A DNA stretch of 36,613 nucleotides from UBA7378 sp049611805 (GTDB lineage: Bacteria > Pseudomonadota > Alphaproteobacteria > RS24): assembly GCA_049611805.1 (NCBI GenBank), contig JBMZAX010000018.1:1-36613 (forward strand), written 5' to 3'. Numbering within the stretch: position 1 is the stretch's first letter; every line of letters begins with the position of its first letter. This document shows positions 6,169 through 13,913 of the stretch, piece by piece. Both the position numbers and the translations under genes were made by a program. Under the pieces are notes generated by a model. It saw only the letters and a program-made list of their open reading frames with translations. It was not told the origin of the DNA and did not search any database.

Positions 6169-7905
6169 TTACTCGGCTGCCTGTTGCACGACGGCGGAAG
6201 AAGATTTCACCAGCTTGCCCGGCAGGGCACCGGTCGCCACGCCATTTTCAAAAATCTTCTCACCGGATACAAAAGTTGCCACCAGCCCGTCGGCATTTTG
6301 CACGAAACGGCTGCCGCCGCCGGGCAGGTCATCCACCATATGCGGGGTTTTCAGGCGCAGATTGTCGAAATCAATAATATTGATATCGGCCTTCATGCCT
6401 TCCGTCAGACACCCGCGATCGGTAAAGGAGAAAAATTCGGCAGGCTCGCGCGTGATTTTTCTGATGCCGTCTTCCAGCGAAAACAGTTTTTCGTCAAACA
6501 CCCATTTGGTGAGCACGAACAAATTGGCGCTGGTGTCGCATATTGAGCCGACATGCGCGCCGCCATCACCCAGCGCTTCCACCGTATGCGGATGCTTCAG
6601 CAATTCGGCAATTTTGTCCTTCGACTTGCTGGTCGCCGGGATATAGATGAGGTTTTGGCTGTCATTTTCTGCCAGGAAATCATACAGCCATTCTTCCGGG
6701 TCCCGCCCCTCGGCTTCGGCGCGCGCGGCGACCGAGTTTTCATTTTGCGGCAAATATTCAATGGGGTTTTCCATCGGATACATGGCCCCGAAATTGGTCG
6801 ACAAAAGCTGTACGAAAATATGCGGATTGTCATTTTCCTCCGCCAAAATTCGTGCCTTGAGTGCCGGGTCTTTGAGTTTGGCCGCACGCTCGGCCGGTGG
6901 CAAATCGGCGACCGCCATATAGCTTGGGCGTTTGTAAAACGGGCTCATGGTCGCGATATGCCCCATCAAAATACCGATCGGGCGCGAAATAACCTGCCCG
7001 CGAATATCGAGCCCTTCGGCTTGTGCGGTTTCAATGCGTTTGAGCTGGTCGCGCCACAAATCCGGATTTTCGTTCATGCCCGCGCTTGGGTTTTCGATCG
7101 GAATAAGGGTAAACGTGCCCTTGGCGCCGGTTTTCCGGCTGGTTTCGCGCAAGATGTCAAACTCTTCCTCGGCGTCTTCCCAATCGGAAATAAACTGCAT
7201 GACATGGCCATGCGCGCCGTCAAGGGCCGTACCCAGCGCTTTCATCTCGGAAGCGGCCGCCGCAAATGTCGGCACATTCTCGCCGGAACTGCTGAGATGC
7301 AGCAAGGTGCGCGAACTGGACAGACCAATGGCACCGGCCTTCAGGCTTTCGCTGATGATTTGCTTCATCCGGTCGATATCTTCGCGCGTTGCGGCCTCGC
7401 GCTTCACGCCGCGCGCGCCCATCACATAAACGCGCAAAGGGCCGTGCGGCAAAAATACGGCAATATCAATATCGCGCTCAATGGCGTCGAGGGTCTGCAA
7501 ATATTCGGGGAAACTTTCCCATGTCCACGGAATGCCCGCGGCCAGTGCCGTGCCCGGAATTTCCTCAACACCTTCCATCAATTGCACCAGCACCTCGCGG
7601 TCTTCCGGACGACACGGCGCAAAGCCGACGCCGCAATTGCCGACCACAACCGTGGTAGTGCCCAGATTGGAAGAGGGCGTCAGGTGCCGGTCCCAAGTTG
7701 CCTGGCCGTCATAATGGGTGTGAACGTCAACAAATCCGGGTGTTACAGATTTTCCGGCGGCGTCAAATTCCTCGCGCGCACTTGCATCAATCGCTGCTTC
7801 AACCTTGGCAATCTTGCCGTCTTGCACGGCAATATCGGCAAGGCGCGCCGGTGCGCCCGTGCCGTCATAAACCAGCCCGTTGCGAATAATCAGATCATAG
7901 TTCAT
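6169..7905 (-). CDS. Amidohydrolase, N-acyl-D-amino-acid deacylase family
   Basis: A 578-residue metal-dependent amidohydrolase of the D-aminoacylase (amidohydrolase_3) type. The first metal motif is H62-T-H64 in FVDVHTHYDGQ, with the bridging Cys91 in VGNCGVGFAPC, which distinguishes D-aminoacylases from carbamylated-Lys enzymes. Later ligands are probably the His of DGAHGHVMQ and the Asp of LGDGGAHVG. The length is typical for the larger members found in alphaproteobacterial catabolic clusters. Its ATG has GGGAG in front. It is 59 bases after the FGE gene and 4 bases before the thioesterase-like gene. Family certain; substrate not: members act on N-acyl-D-amino acids, but many of this long type are untested. 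Confidence 0.92.
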   Translation of the reverse strand: MNYDLIIRNGLVYDGTGAPARLADIAVQDGKIAKVEAAIDASAREEFDAAGKSVTPGFVDVHTHYDGQATWDRHLTPSSNLGTTTVVVGNCGVGFAPCRPEDREVLVQLMEGVEEIPGTALAAGIPWTWESFPEYLQTLDAIERDIDIAVFLPHGPLRVYVMGARGVKREAATREDIDRMKQIISESLKAGAIGLSSSRTLLHLSSSGENVPTFAAAASEMKALGTALDGAHGHVMQFISDWEDAEEEFDILRETSRKTGAKGTFTLIPIENPSAGMNENPDLWRDQLKRIETAQAEGLDIRGQVISRPIGILMGHIATMSPFYKRPSYMAVADLPPAERAAKLKDPALKARILAEENDNPHIFVQLLSTNFGAMYPMENPIEYLPQNENSVAARAEAEGRDPEEWLYDFLAENDSQNLIYIPATSKSKDKIAELLKHPHTVEALGDGGAHVGSICDTSANLFVLTKWVFDEKLFSLEDGIRKITREPAEFFSFTDRGCLTEGMKADINIIDFDNLRLKTPHMVDDLPGGGSRFVQNADGLVATFVSGEKIFENGVATGALPGKLVKSSSAVVQQAAE

Positions 7906-7964
7906 CGCTTGCTCCCAATTTTTCTAAACGTTAAACCGAGCTTGCAAGCATTTGCAAATAAATC

Positions 7965-8918
7965 CTATTTCGACACGGTGCGAAATCCGATATGGCTGGT
8001 CGGCAGTCCGGCTTCCTGGGCCTGGCGCGCCGCGGCCCGATAGCGGCGGCAAAAATTCGGCGCGCATAAAAACGACCCGCCCTTAATGGTGTAAACCGTT
8101 TCAAGATCGGTCCGGGCGGCCACCGTGTCGGTCCATTCCCACACATTGCCGATCATGTCATAGAGGCCAAATTCATTGGCCGGAAAACACCCGACCGGCG
8201 ACCGCTTGGCATAGCCGTCGTCTTGCGTGTTCTGAATGGGAAATGTGCCCTGCCATGTATTTGCCATCTCCACCCCATCGGGTGCGCGCTCATCACCCCA
8301 GACATATTGCGTGTCGGCTCCGGCATTGGCGGCATATTCCCATTCGGTTTCAGTGGGCAGGCGGCGTCCGGCCCAGGCGGCATAGGCGCGCGCATCATTG
8401 AAGGACACCTGCACCACCGGCTCATGCGGGCGCGTTTCTATTGTGGTTTCGGTATTGGCGGGGCCTTCGGGGGTGCGCCAATTGGCACCTGCCACAAAAT
8501 GCCACCAGCTTGGGTTTTCAAGTGTGGGCGGGCGAAACACCACGCCGCCCGGTTGGTCAAAGCCGGGTTGGGGGCGCTCGGCATCGGTGACATAACCGGT
8601 CGCTGCAATGAATTTTGCAAATTCGGCATTGGTCACTTCCGTTGCATCAATGTCGAAGGCCGAAACCTCCACCATGCGCGGCGGGCCTTCTTCACTATAG
8701 GCAGGGTGCGCGCCCATGGTGAAGCTGCCGGCGGGCAATGCAATTTTGCGCGACATTATCCGGTCCGTGGCCTCGCAGCCGGCCTGTTCTTGCGCTTGTT
8801 TGCGGGCGGTTTTTTCTTCGCGCTCGCACGCGGCCAGCAAAATACCGGCCAAGCCAAGGGCGGCACATGCGTTTAAGGCTCGCTGGAATTTCGCCCGCTT
8901 TGTAATGAACGTCGTCAC
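7965..8918 (-). CDS. Formylglycine-generating enzyme family lipoprotein
   Basis: A 317-residue FGE/SUMF1-family protein. FGE uses O2 and copper to oxidise the sulfatase active-site Cys to formylglycine. Features: an N-terminal hydrophobic segment with lipobox LAAC at 28-31, then the FGE domain starting AGSFTMGAHP and ending with KGGSFLCAPNFC, whose C285 and C290 correspond to the copper-binding/active Cys pair, followed by RYRAAARQ and HIGFRTV. Presence of both Cys argues for a true FGE and not a Cys-less homologue. The start is GTG, overlapping the enoyl-CoA hydratase stop (GTGA). The lipobox implies export and membrane anchoring, unusual because modification normally precedes folding. The sulfatase three genes upstream is the obvious partner. 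Confidence 0.92.
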   Translation of the reverse strand: MTTFITKRAKFQRALNACAALGLAGILLAACEREEKTARKQAQEQAGCEATDRIMSRKIALPAGSFTMGAHPAYSEEGPPRMVEVSAFDIDATEVTNAEFAKFIAATGYVTDAERPQPGFDQPGGVVFRPPTLENPSWWHFVAGANWRTPEGPANTETTIETRPHEPVVQVSFNDARAYAAWAGRRLPTETEWEYAANAGADTQYVWGDERAPDGVEMANTWQGTFPIQNTQDDGYAKRSPVGCFPANEFGLYDMIGNVWEWTDTVAARTDLETVYTIKGGSFLCAPNFCRRYRAAARQAQEAGLPTSHIGFRTVSK

Positions 8919-9700
8919 GAGCCCTGATTGAATTTCGGTTCGCGCTTTTCAAGAAAGGCAAGCATGCCTTCCTTCGCGTCCGGCGTGCCTTGCGTGAGGT
9001 GCACCGCCGCGCGCTCATCTTCTATCGATTGCTCAAGGGTCTTGGTTTCGAAACCGACCAGCGTGTCGAGCATGCCTTTAACGGCCAAACGCGGCTGTGA
9101 GGCGAGTTCTTCGCCAAGCTCCTGCGCCCGTTTTTTGAGATCTCCAAGCGGGCAGATTTCGCCCACCAGACCAATTCTCAAGGCTTCATTTGCGTCGATC
9201 ATGCGGCCGCGCAAAATCATATCTATTGCCGCGTCACGCCCGACCACCCGCGGCAGGCGCGCCGAGCCGCCCCAGGCCGGCACGGCTCCCAAATCCATTT
9301 CCGGCAGGCCGATTTTGGCCCCTTCCGCCGCCGCAATCCGAAAGTGGCACGCCAGCGGCAATTCGAGCCCGCCGCCCAGACAATATCCGAACAATGTGGC
9401 GATGGAGGGTTTACCCAAATTTTCGATCCGGCTCAAAACCCGCAAGCGTTGGTCAAGAACAGCATCGAAAGAGCCCTTTTTTTCGATCCCTTCGCCCAAT
9501 TGTTTGAGGTTCATGCCGACGGAAAAATGTTCCTCGCCCGCGGCGGTAAAAATCAGCGCGCGCACCTTGTCGTCGCCCTCCAGTTCGGGCAGGGCAGCTT
9601 CCAGCGCGTCCATATACTCGAGCGTCATGCGATTATAGGGCGCGTCATTATTGGAGATCGTCGCAACGTTATTTTTGATACTTATCGTGATCGGATCCAT
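8915..9700 (-). CDS. Enoyl-CoA hydratase/isomerase family protein
   Basis: A 261-residue crotonase-fold protein that likely acts on an acyl-CoA in the cytoplasm. The oxyanion-hole segments are FSVGMNL (59-65) and GYCLGGGLELPL (105-116). Glu113 and Glu134 (GLPEMDLGAVP) match the two catalytic glutamates of enoyl-CoA hydratase, so hydratase chemistry is plausible; isomerase or hydrolase activity cannot be excluded. It overlaps the FGE gene by four bases and lies 16 bases after the TetR gene, so translation is probably coupled. Its presence suggests that the desulfated product of the operon is degraded as a CoA ester, which is inference. Confidence 0.92.
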   Translation of the reverse strand: MDPITISIKNNVATISNNDAPYNRMTLEYMDALEAALPELEGDDKVRALIFTAAGEEHFSVGMNLKQLGEGIEKKGSFDAVLDQRLRVLSRIENLGKPSIATLFGYCLGGGLELPLACHFRIAAAEGAKIGLPEMDLGAVPAWGGSARLPRVVGRDAAIDMILRGRMIDANEALRIGLVGEICPLGDLKKRAQELGEELASQPRLAVKGMLDTLVGFETKTLEQSIEDERAAVHLTQGTPDAKEGMLAFLEKREPKFNQGS

Positions 9701-9716
9701 CGGGCTTTCCCATTTG

Positions 9717-10313
9717 TCAGGACTGGTTGTTCAACACACCCAGCATCAATGCCAGCATCGCCCCGCGCGCTTCGCTGATGCTCAGGCTCTGGTGGTGGCG
9801 CAGCCGATGCCAGATGTCGAAAGACGCCGCCGCATGCACGGCCTCGCGTTTGGTGTCCGGCAGGGCGTGCAGCTCCGGCACCCATTTTTCCAGATGCTTG
9901 CGCAATCGGCGCTGATTGCGCGCCCAGTTATGTTGCAATGCCTTTGACTGCCACATTTGAAACTGCGTGCTCAGCATGGGCCGTTTCAAACGCTCAAACG
10001 CATTCGACAAGACGTCGATATAATCGGACAGGCGGGCCTCAATGTCGCCATCGGGCTTGGGCAGAAGAAACAAATGTTCGTAATGTTGGCGCGCCTGCTG
10101 GTCGACGGCCTCCAGAAGCGCGTCCATATCCTCGAAATGTCGAAAAAATGAGCGCAGGCCAACCCCGGCCTCTTCGGCTATTTGCTTGGCCGTCGGTGAC
10201 AGATTGCCATTTTCGAGCAGGGTCAGTGTTGCCGTGATAATTGCGGCGCGGCTGCGGGCACTGCGCTTGCGGCGACCGTCAATACTTTCAATCTGGGCTT
10301 CTTGATTCACCAT
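9717..10313 (-). CDS. TetR-family transcriptional regulator
   Basis: A 198-residue regulator. The N-terminal DNA-binding domain holds the helix-turn-helix TAKQIAEEAGVGLRSFFRHF, typical of TetR proteins, after a basic segment (RRKRSARSR). The C-terminal domain is the variable ligand-sensing part. The start is the ATG at 10313 (MVNQEAQ); an open frame to 10403 would run into the sulfatase coding region and is not used. It is seven bases after the sulfatase stop and 16 before the hydratase. It probably controls the operon it sits in, perhaps through the palindrome at 13200-13224, but this link is untested. Confidence 0.92.
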   Translation of the reverse strand: MVNQEAQIESIDGRRKRSARSRAAIITATLTLLENGNLSPTAKQIAEEAGVGLRSFFRHFEDMDALLEAVDQQARQHYEHLFLLPKPDGDIEARLSDYIDVLSNAFERLKRPMLSTQFQMWQSKALQHNWARNQRRLRKHLEKWVPELHALPDTKREAVHAAASFDIWHRLRHHQSLSISEARGAMLALMLGVLNNQS

Positions 10314-10320
10314 AATGTGC

Positions 10321-11979
10321 CTAATTTGGCCAGTAGATGAACTCATCGTCAAGTGTCGGTTTATCGGCCAGCGATTTGTCGATCCAGATGGGGATCTCCA
10401 CATTGGACGGCCACATCGGGTCGGCCTGTTGGTCGTTATGGGCGTCCAGCAATGCGCTCAGCTCGGCCACTTTGTCGCCGCGCGCCGCGCTCAAATCATT
10501 TTTCTCGAAAGGGTCCTGCGCGAGGTGGAACAGACGGATTTTTTGCGGGCCTTCACTGCGTTGCATTTTCCAGCCATCCGACAATATCGCCTGATAATGG
10601 CCTTCGCGCCAAATAAGCGTATCGTGCGGGGCCGCCGTTTTCTGCCCGCCCAGATGGGGCAGCAGATTGACCCCGTCAATCAGGTCGGCCTGCGGGATCA
10701 ACGATGCCGCACCCAGCGCGGTGGGCATAATGTCCAGATGCGATACGGCATGCGGATAGGTGGTGCCGCCCTTCAACCGGTTCGGCCAGCGCATCACGAA
10801 AGGCACATGGGTGCCGCCTTCGAAAAAGCTCAGCTTCCAGCCGCGATAGGGCTTGTTGATGTCGGGCATGCCAATATAGTTTGCACCCCCATTGTCGCTG
10901 GTGAAAATAATCAGCGTATTGTCGTCGACCCCGTTATCTTTCAGCGCCTGCACAACACGACCGACACTGCGGTCGACGGCGCGTATCATGGCCGCATAGA
11001 CGCGGGCGCGGTGATTGGGGAAATTGTCCCCGACCGCTTCAAAATCCTGCCTGCTTGCCTGCAAGGGTGTGTGAATGCCCCAATGCGCCAGATAAAGGAA
11101 AAACGGCCGGTCTTTATTGGCGGCAATCGCCTGCTCCGCTTCGTTCGTGAAATAATCGGTCAGATAGCGGTCGGGTTCAAAGCGGTCGCTATCGTTGAAA
11201 CTGACGGCGTAGCTCATTATTTCCCACTGCACCTTGTCCAGAACGGCAAACTCATTGCGGGCATTTTCGACATCGGGGCTGTCGATCGGCAGATAAAGCC
11301 CGCCCTCCATCATCAGGCTTTCGTCAAACCCTTGTGCCGTCGGGCGCAAAAGCGGGTCCCGACCCAAATGCCATTTGCCGATATGCAAGGTACGATAGCC
11401 GCTTTGCCGCAATTCTTCGGCCAGCGTTATTTCCTCCGGCGGCAGGCCGCGCGCCTCAAATGGCAAATCATTGCCCGTGCTGTCTTCTTGGCTTTCGGGA
11501 AAGCGGAACTTGCGCGGCATCGGGTCAGCATGGGTGAGTTGTTGCAAGATTGGGCCAAAAGCACTTGGCGCGGGCGTATATTCAAAGCCGAAGCGTGTCG
11601 AATACCGCCCCGTCAAAAGCATGGCGCGCGAGGTTGAGCACACGGCGCTGCCGGCATAACCATTGTCAAATAAAACGCCCTCATCGGCCAGCGCATCTAT
11701 ATGCGGTGTCTCGACCAGCCCGCCGCCATACATGCTCACATCATTGAAGCCCATATCATCCGTCAGAATGACGACAATATTGGGTGGTCTTTCGCCGCTG
11801 CCCTGCCAGGTGCCGCCATCTTCCCAAGTCACCGGCCGATTGGGTCCGGGCGACACAGCCATGCGCTGGGCAAAGCCGAGCGCGGCAATGATGATGTTGG
11901 AACGGTTCGTGTAAGCCAGCGCCAGTGCGCCCAGCAGAACGAGCGCGACGGCGGAGAGTATTTTCATGCGTTTTGTCAT
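10321..11979 (-). CDS. Type I sulfatase with variant CSTSR motif
   Basis: A 552-residue exported arylsulfatase-family enzyme of the alkaline phosphatase superfamily. After an N-terminal hydrophobic segment (about 7-22) that acts as signal or anchor, metal ligands appear in LTDDMGFND (D74, D75). The formylglycine motif is C114-S-T-S-R118 in SAVCSTSRAMLLTGRY; the canonical C-x-P-x-R proline is threonine here. HIGKWHLG and FTSDNGGANY supply the Lys/His and Asp/Asn of the second half. Start: ATG at 11979; an in-frame TTG at 11985 is less likely. The FGE in the same run could convert C114. Substrate unknown: aryl, alkyl or steroid sulfates are all possible. Confidence 0.95.
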   Translation of the reverse strand: MTKRMKILSAVALVLLGALALAYTNRSNIIIAALGFAQRMAVSPGPNRPVTWEDGGTWQGSGERPPNIVVILTDDMGFNDVSMYGGGLVETPHIDALADEGVLFDNGYAGSAVCSTSRAMLLTGRYSTRFGFEYTPAPSAFGPILQQLTHADPMPRKFRFPESQEDSTGNDLPFEARGLPPEEITLAEELRQSGYRTLHIGKWHLGRDPLLRPTAQGFDESLMMEGGLYLPIDSPDVENARNEFAVLDKVQWEIMSYAVSFNDSDRFEPDRYLTDYFTNEAEQAIAANKDRPFFLYLAHWGIHTPLQASRQDFEAVGDNFPNHRARVYAAMIRAVDRSVGRVVQALKDNGVDDNTLIIFTSDNGGANYIGMPDINKPYRGWKLSFFEGGTHVPFVMRWPNRLKGGTTYPHAVSHLDIMPTALGAASLIPQADLIDGVNLLPHLGGQKTAAPHDTLIWREGHYQAILSDGWKMQRSEGPQKIRLFHLAQDPFEKNDLSAARGDKVAELSALLDAHNDQQADPMWPSNVEIPIWIDKSLADKPTLDDEFIYWPN

Positions 11980-12049
11980 CTTCAATCCGCCAAGTTTAAT
12001 TCGTCAGGTTTAATTCGCCAGACTCACTTTATCAGACTCACTTTATCAG
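11980..12049. repeat. Array of five 14-bp units between DUF2855 and sulfatase genes
   Basis: Read on the plus strand: 11980-11993 CTTCAATCCGCCAA; 11994-12007 GTTTAATTCGTCAG; 12008-12021 GTTTAATTCGCCAG; then 12019-12032 and 12033-12046, two identical copies of CAGACTCACTTTAT. The period is 14 throughout. The last pair includes the DUF2855 stop (12038-12040) and repeats its terminal codons. The array ends exactly at the sulfatase ATG. Confidence 0.85.
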
Positions 12050-13168
12050 AACGCCGCGCGCGCCGCGCAGGTCGAAAATAATGCCCTGCTCGGCCGTCAT
12101 TTTGCTGTCGAGCATATCAGTATAAGCGGTTTTTATGGCTTCCGGCGAATTGAAATGGGTTACGTTCAGCCATTGCGCGGCTTCGATCATCAGACCGCCC
12201 ATGCGCGTGCTGATTAAATTCAGCATTTGCGCCGGATCATCGCTTTCTTTCGCCAGATGCGCAATTTCATCCGGCCCCGACCAGAAAACCGGCCTTGGGC
12301 CCGGCAATGCGGCATCATCCGCACCTACAGATTCCCAATGTGTCGCGCCCACCGTGCCGCTATAGGCTATGTGGTCGCCCAGATGATTGTGAATGGCACC
12401 GCGCACACGGCTATTGCCGGCCATGTCGAACAAAACGCTGGTTTCGTGCGGCAGCATTGCCACCTCGTCATAGGTCAGCACCTGATGATAGCAGCCGATT
12501 TTCTCGACAAAATCCTTGTTCCCCGCCGAGGTCAGACCGATGGCCTTGCATTTGTCGGCGTGATTATTGACCAGAAAATGCCCGAAGCCGAAAGCGGTTT
12601 TACTCGACGCGCTGGTGATGATGACATTGCGCGCGCCGTAAAAAGCGTGGCGGGTAATGTAGTTTTCCAGCAGAAACGAGGTGCTGATGACGGGCCGCAA
12701 CAGGCTCTGCATATCGTCAAATTCGGGGGCGTAGCCGGGTTCGGCCGCCACGCGCGCATATTCGCTGTAAAAAGCGGGGATTGAACCCCGACACGCGGTC
12801 ATGTCGCGGCACGCTGTCGGCTTTACCTTGTCCATTTTGGTCAGCAGATAAGTCGATGGCGGATAAAAGCCGTAAAGCCGCTCGCCAACGCCCAGTTCGG
12901 GGTGGGCCGAGGCGACAATATTGCCAAATCCCCAAAACGGCATGCGGGCATAGCCTTGCGGGGCGGGGAAACTTTCCAGATAGCGAATAAGCCCCGATTT
13001 GCCGGCAATGCCATAAGAGATTGTATTGGCCGTTAGTGCCAGTCGGTCAATCTCGATAATGACCTCACCCTCGGCGAGCCCGTCGGCATCGTAGCTTGCG
13101 CCCGAAACGAATTTCGCATCGCGAAAATCATCCGGATTGAAAATAAAATCGTGACTTTGATATTTCAA
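12038..13168 (-). CDS. DUF2855 family protein (MDR-like)
   Basis: A 376-residue protein matching the DUF2855 family of quinone-reductase-like proteins. The N-terminal part resembles the GroES-like domain of medium-chain reductases (LALTANTISYGIAGKSG; MPFWGFGNIV; GVGERLYGFYPPS), and the middle holds a Rossmann-like section (NVIITSASSKTAFGFGHFL). The function is unknown; members recur in catabolic clusters of Proteobacteria and Actinobacteria. The ATG follows CAGGGGG. It is the first gene of the long minus-strand run, with a strong predicted promoter in the palindrome at 13193-13221. Its stop lies in a 14-bp tandem repeat. Confidence 0.88.
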   Translation of the reverse strand: MKYQSHDFIFNPDDFRDAKFVSGASYDADGLAEGEVIIEIDRLALTANTISYGIAGKSGLIRYLESFPAPQGYARMPFWGFGNIVASAHPELGVGERLYGFYPPSTYLLTKMDKVKPTACRDMTACRGSIPAFYSEYARVAAEPGYAPEFDDMQSLLRPVISTSFLLENYITRHAFYGARNVIITSASSKTAFGFGHFLVNNHADKCKAIGLTSAGNKDFVEKIGCYHQVLTYDEVAMLPHETSVLFDMAGNSRVRGAIHNHLGDHIAYSGTVGATHWESVGADDAALPGPRPVFWSGPDEIAHLAKESDDPAQMLNLISTRMGGLMIEAAQWLNVTHFNSPEAIKTAYTDMLDSKMTAEQGIIFDLRGARGVLIK

Positions 13169-13192
13169 AATAACCCCCTGATTTAGAGGCGG

Positions 13193-13221
13193 ATAATAAA
13201 AATTGACATATTAAATGTCAA
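13193..13221 (-). promoter_or_regulatory. Promoter of the DUF2855-sulfatase operon
   Basis: On the minus strand a perfect TTGACA (13221-13216), a 17-base spacer and TATTAT (13198-13193, five of six) form a strong sigma-70-type promoter. The -35 box lies in the right arm of a 25-bp palindrome. Transcription would start near 13186, just ahead of the ATG at 13168. Confidence 0.65.
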
Positions 13222-13224
13222 TTT
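13200..13224. promoter_or_regulatory. Perfect 25-bp palindrome, candidate operator
   Basis: AAATTGACAT, spacer ATTAA, ATGTCAATTT: two perfect 10-base arms around five bases. It lies between two divergent genes and contains the -35 hexamer of both promoters, so one bound dimer could block both directions. Size and symmetry suit a TetR-family dimer; the local TetR (9717-10313) is a candidate. Confidence 0.7.
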
Positions 13225-13231
13225 CTAAACT
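13203..13231 (+). promoter_or_regulatory. Promoter of the 13269-15066 gene pair
   Basis: TTGACA at 13203-13208, a 17-base spacer and TAAACT at 13226-13231 (four of six). It shares the palindrome with the opposing promoter. The implied start of transcription near 13238 rules out the ATG at 13215 as the translation start. Confidence 0.5.
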
Positions 13232-13268
13232 CATCGCCTGCAATTCAATGGTCATGTTGGGTATCTCA

Positions 13269-13913
13269 ATGCGAAGCGGTTATGCCATTTGGGGCACAGC
13301 TCTTATTTTTTATCTGGTTTTTCTGAGCTGGCACGAAAACTGGCGGGGCCCCTTGACCGACCCCGAAATTGCTGCCTTTACCGCGCGGGCGCAGAGCATT
13401 AACGGACTTTCTGCCGAGCAGCTGGCGCGCTTCGAGACGTTTATGCGCAATGACGATGGCGGTGAGTTTTTCATGGTCAATCTTGTCGGGTTTACCGAGG
13501 GCCCCGCAAGTCATCCCGTTACCGGCGCAAAGGTCGACGCGCGCGAGCTGGTGCAGAGCTATTTCCGACCCTTTGCCGTCAAAATTCTTACCCGCGCCGG
13601 ATATCCGGCATTTTCTGCCCGCACGCTGTCGGGCTATATTGAAGCGTGGGGCGTTGAGGCAAATCCCGGCTGGGAGTATGCAAGCTTAATGCGCTACCGC
13701 AGTCGGCGCGACCTTCTGATATCGGCATCCGACGAGGACTTTAGTGACATTCATATATATAAGCGTGCGGCGATAGCTGCGACTTTTGCCGTCCCGGCAC
13801 AATCTATTGGCGGGGCGCTGTTATCACCCCGCATTTGGATTGCGCTGTTTATTTTCTTATTGGCCGCGCTGGCCCATATCTTCTATTTGACACGCAGGAA
13901 AAGAAATGACTGA
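13269..13913 (+). CDS. Membrane-anchored hypothetical protein
   Basis: About 214 residues if started at the ATG at 13269. One hydrophobic helix at the N-terminus (AIWGTALIFYLVFLSW) and one near the C-terminus (IWIALFIFLLAALAHIFYL) flank a soluble domain. That domain contains GGEFFMVNLVGF and YIEAWGVEANPGWEYASLMRYRSRRDL, reminiscent of dimeric alpha/beta-barrel (DUF1330-type) proteins; this is a weak resemblance. Earlier in-frame ATGs at 13215, 13248 and 13254 exist, but 13215 lies inside the palindromic promoter. It overlaps the GST-like gene by eight bases, suggesting translational coupling. Function unknown. Confidence 0.75.
   Translation: MRSGYAIWGTALIFYLVFLSWHENWRGPLTDPEIAAFTARAQSINGLSAEQLARFETFMRNDDGGEFFMVNLVGFTEGPASHPVTGAKVDARELVQSYFRPFAVKILTRAGYPAFSARTLSGYIEAWGVEANPGWEYASLMRYRSRRDLLISASDEDFSDIHIYKRAAIAATFAVPAQSIGGALLSPRIWIALFIFLLAALAHIFYLTRRKRND

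Noticed and set aside
6553..8043. Long plus-strand open frame (496 codons)
   Set aside because: Antisense to the amidohydrolase and FGE genes; its translation has no family motif and arises from codon bias.
10315..11637. Long plus-strand open frame (440 codons)
   Set aside because: Antisense to the sulfatase, which has complete motifs on the other strand.
11980..12049. CRISPR-like array
   Set aside because: Units are 14 bp without spacers and diverge in sequence; no cas genes nearby.
13215..13268. Upstream start for the membrane-anchored protein
   Set aside because: The ATG at 13215 is in the right arm of the palindromic promoter, ahead of the predicted transcription start.
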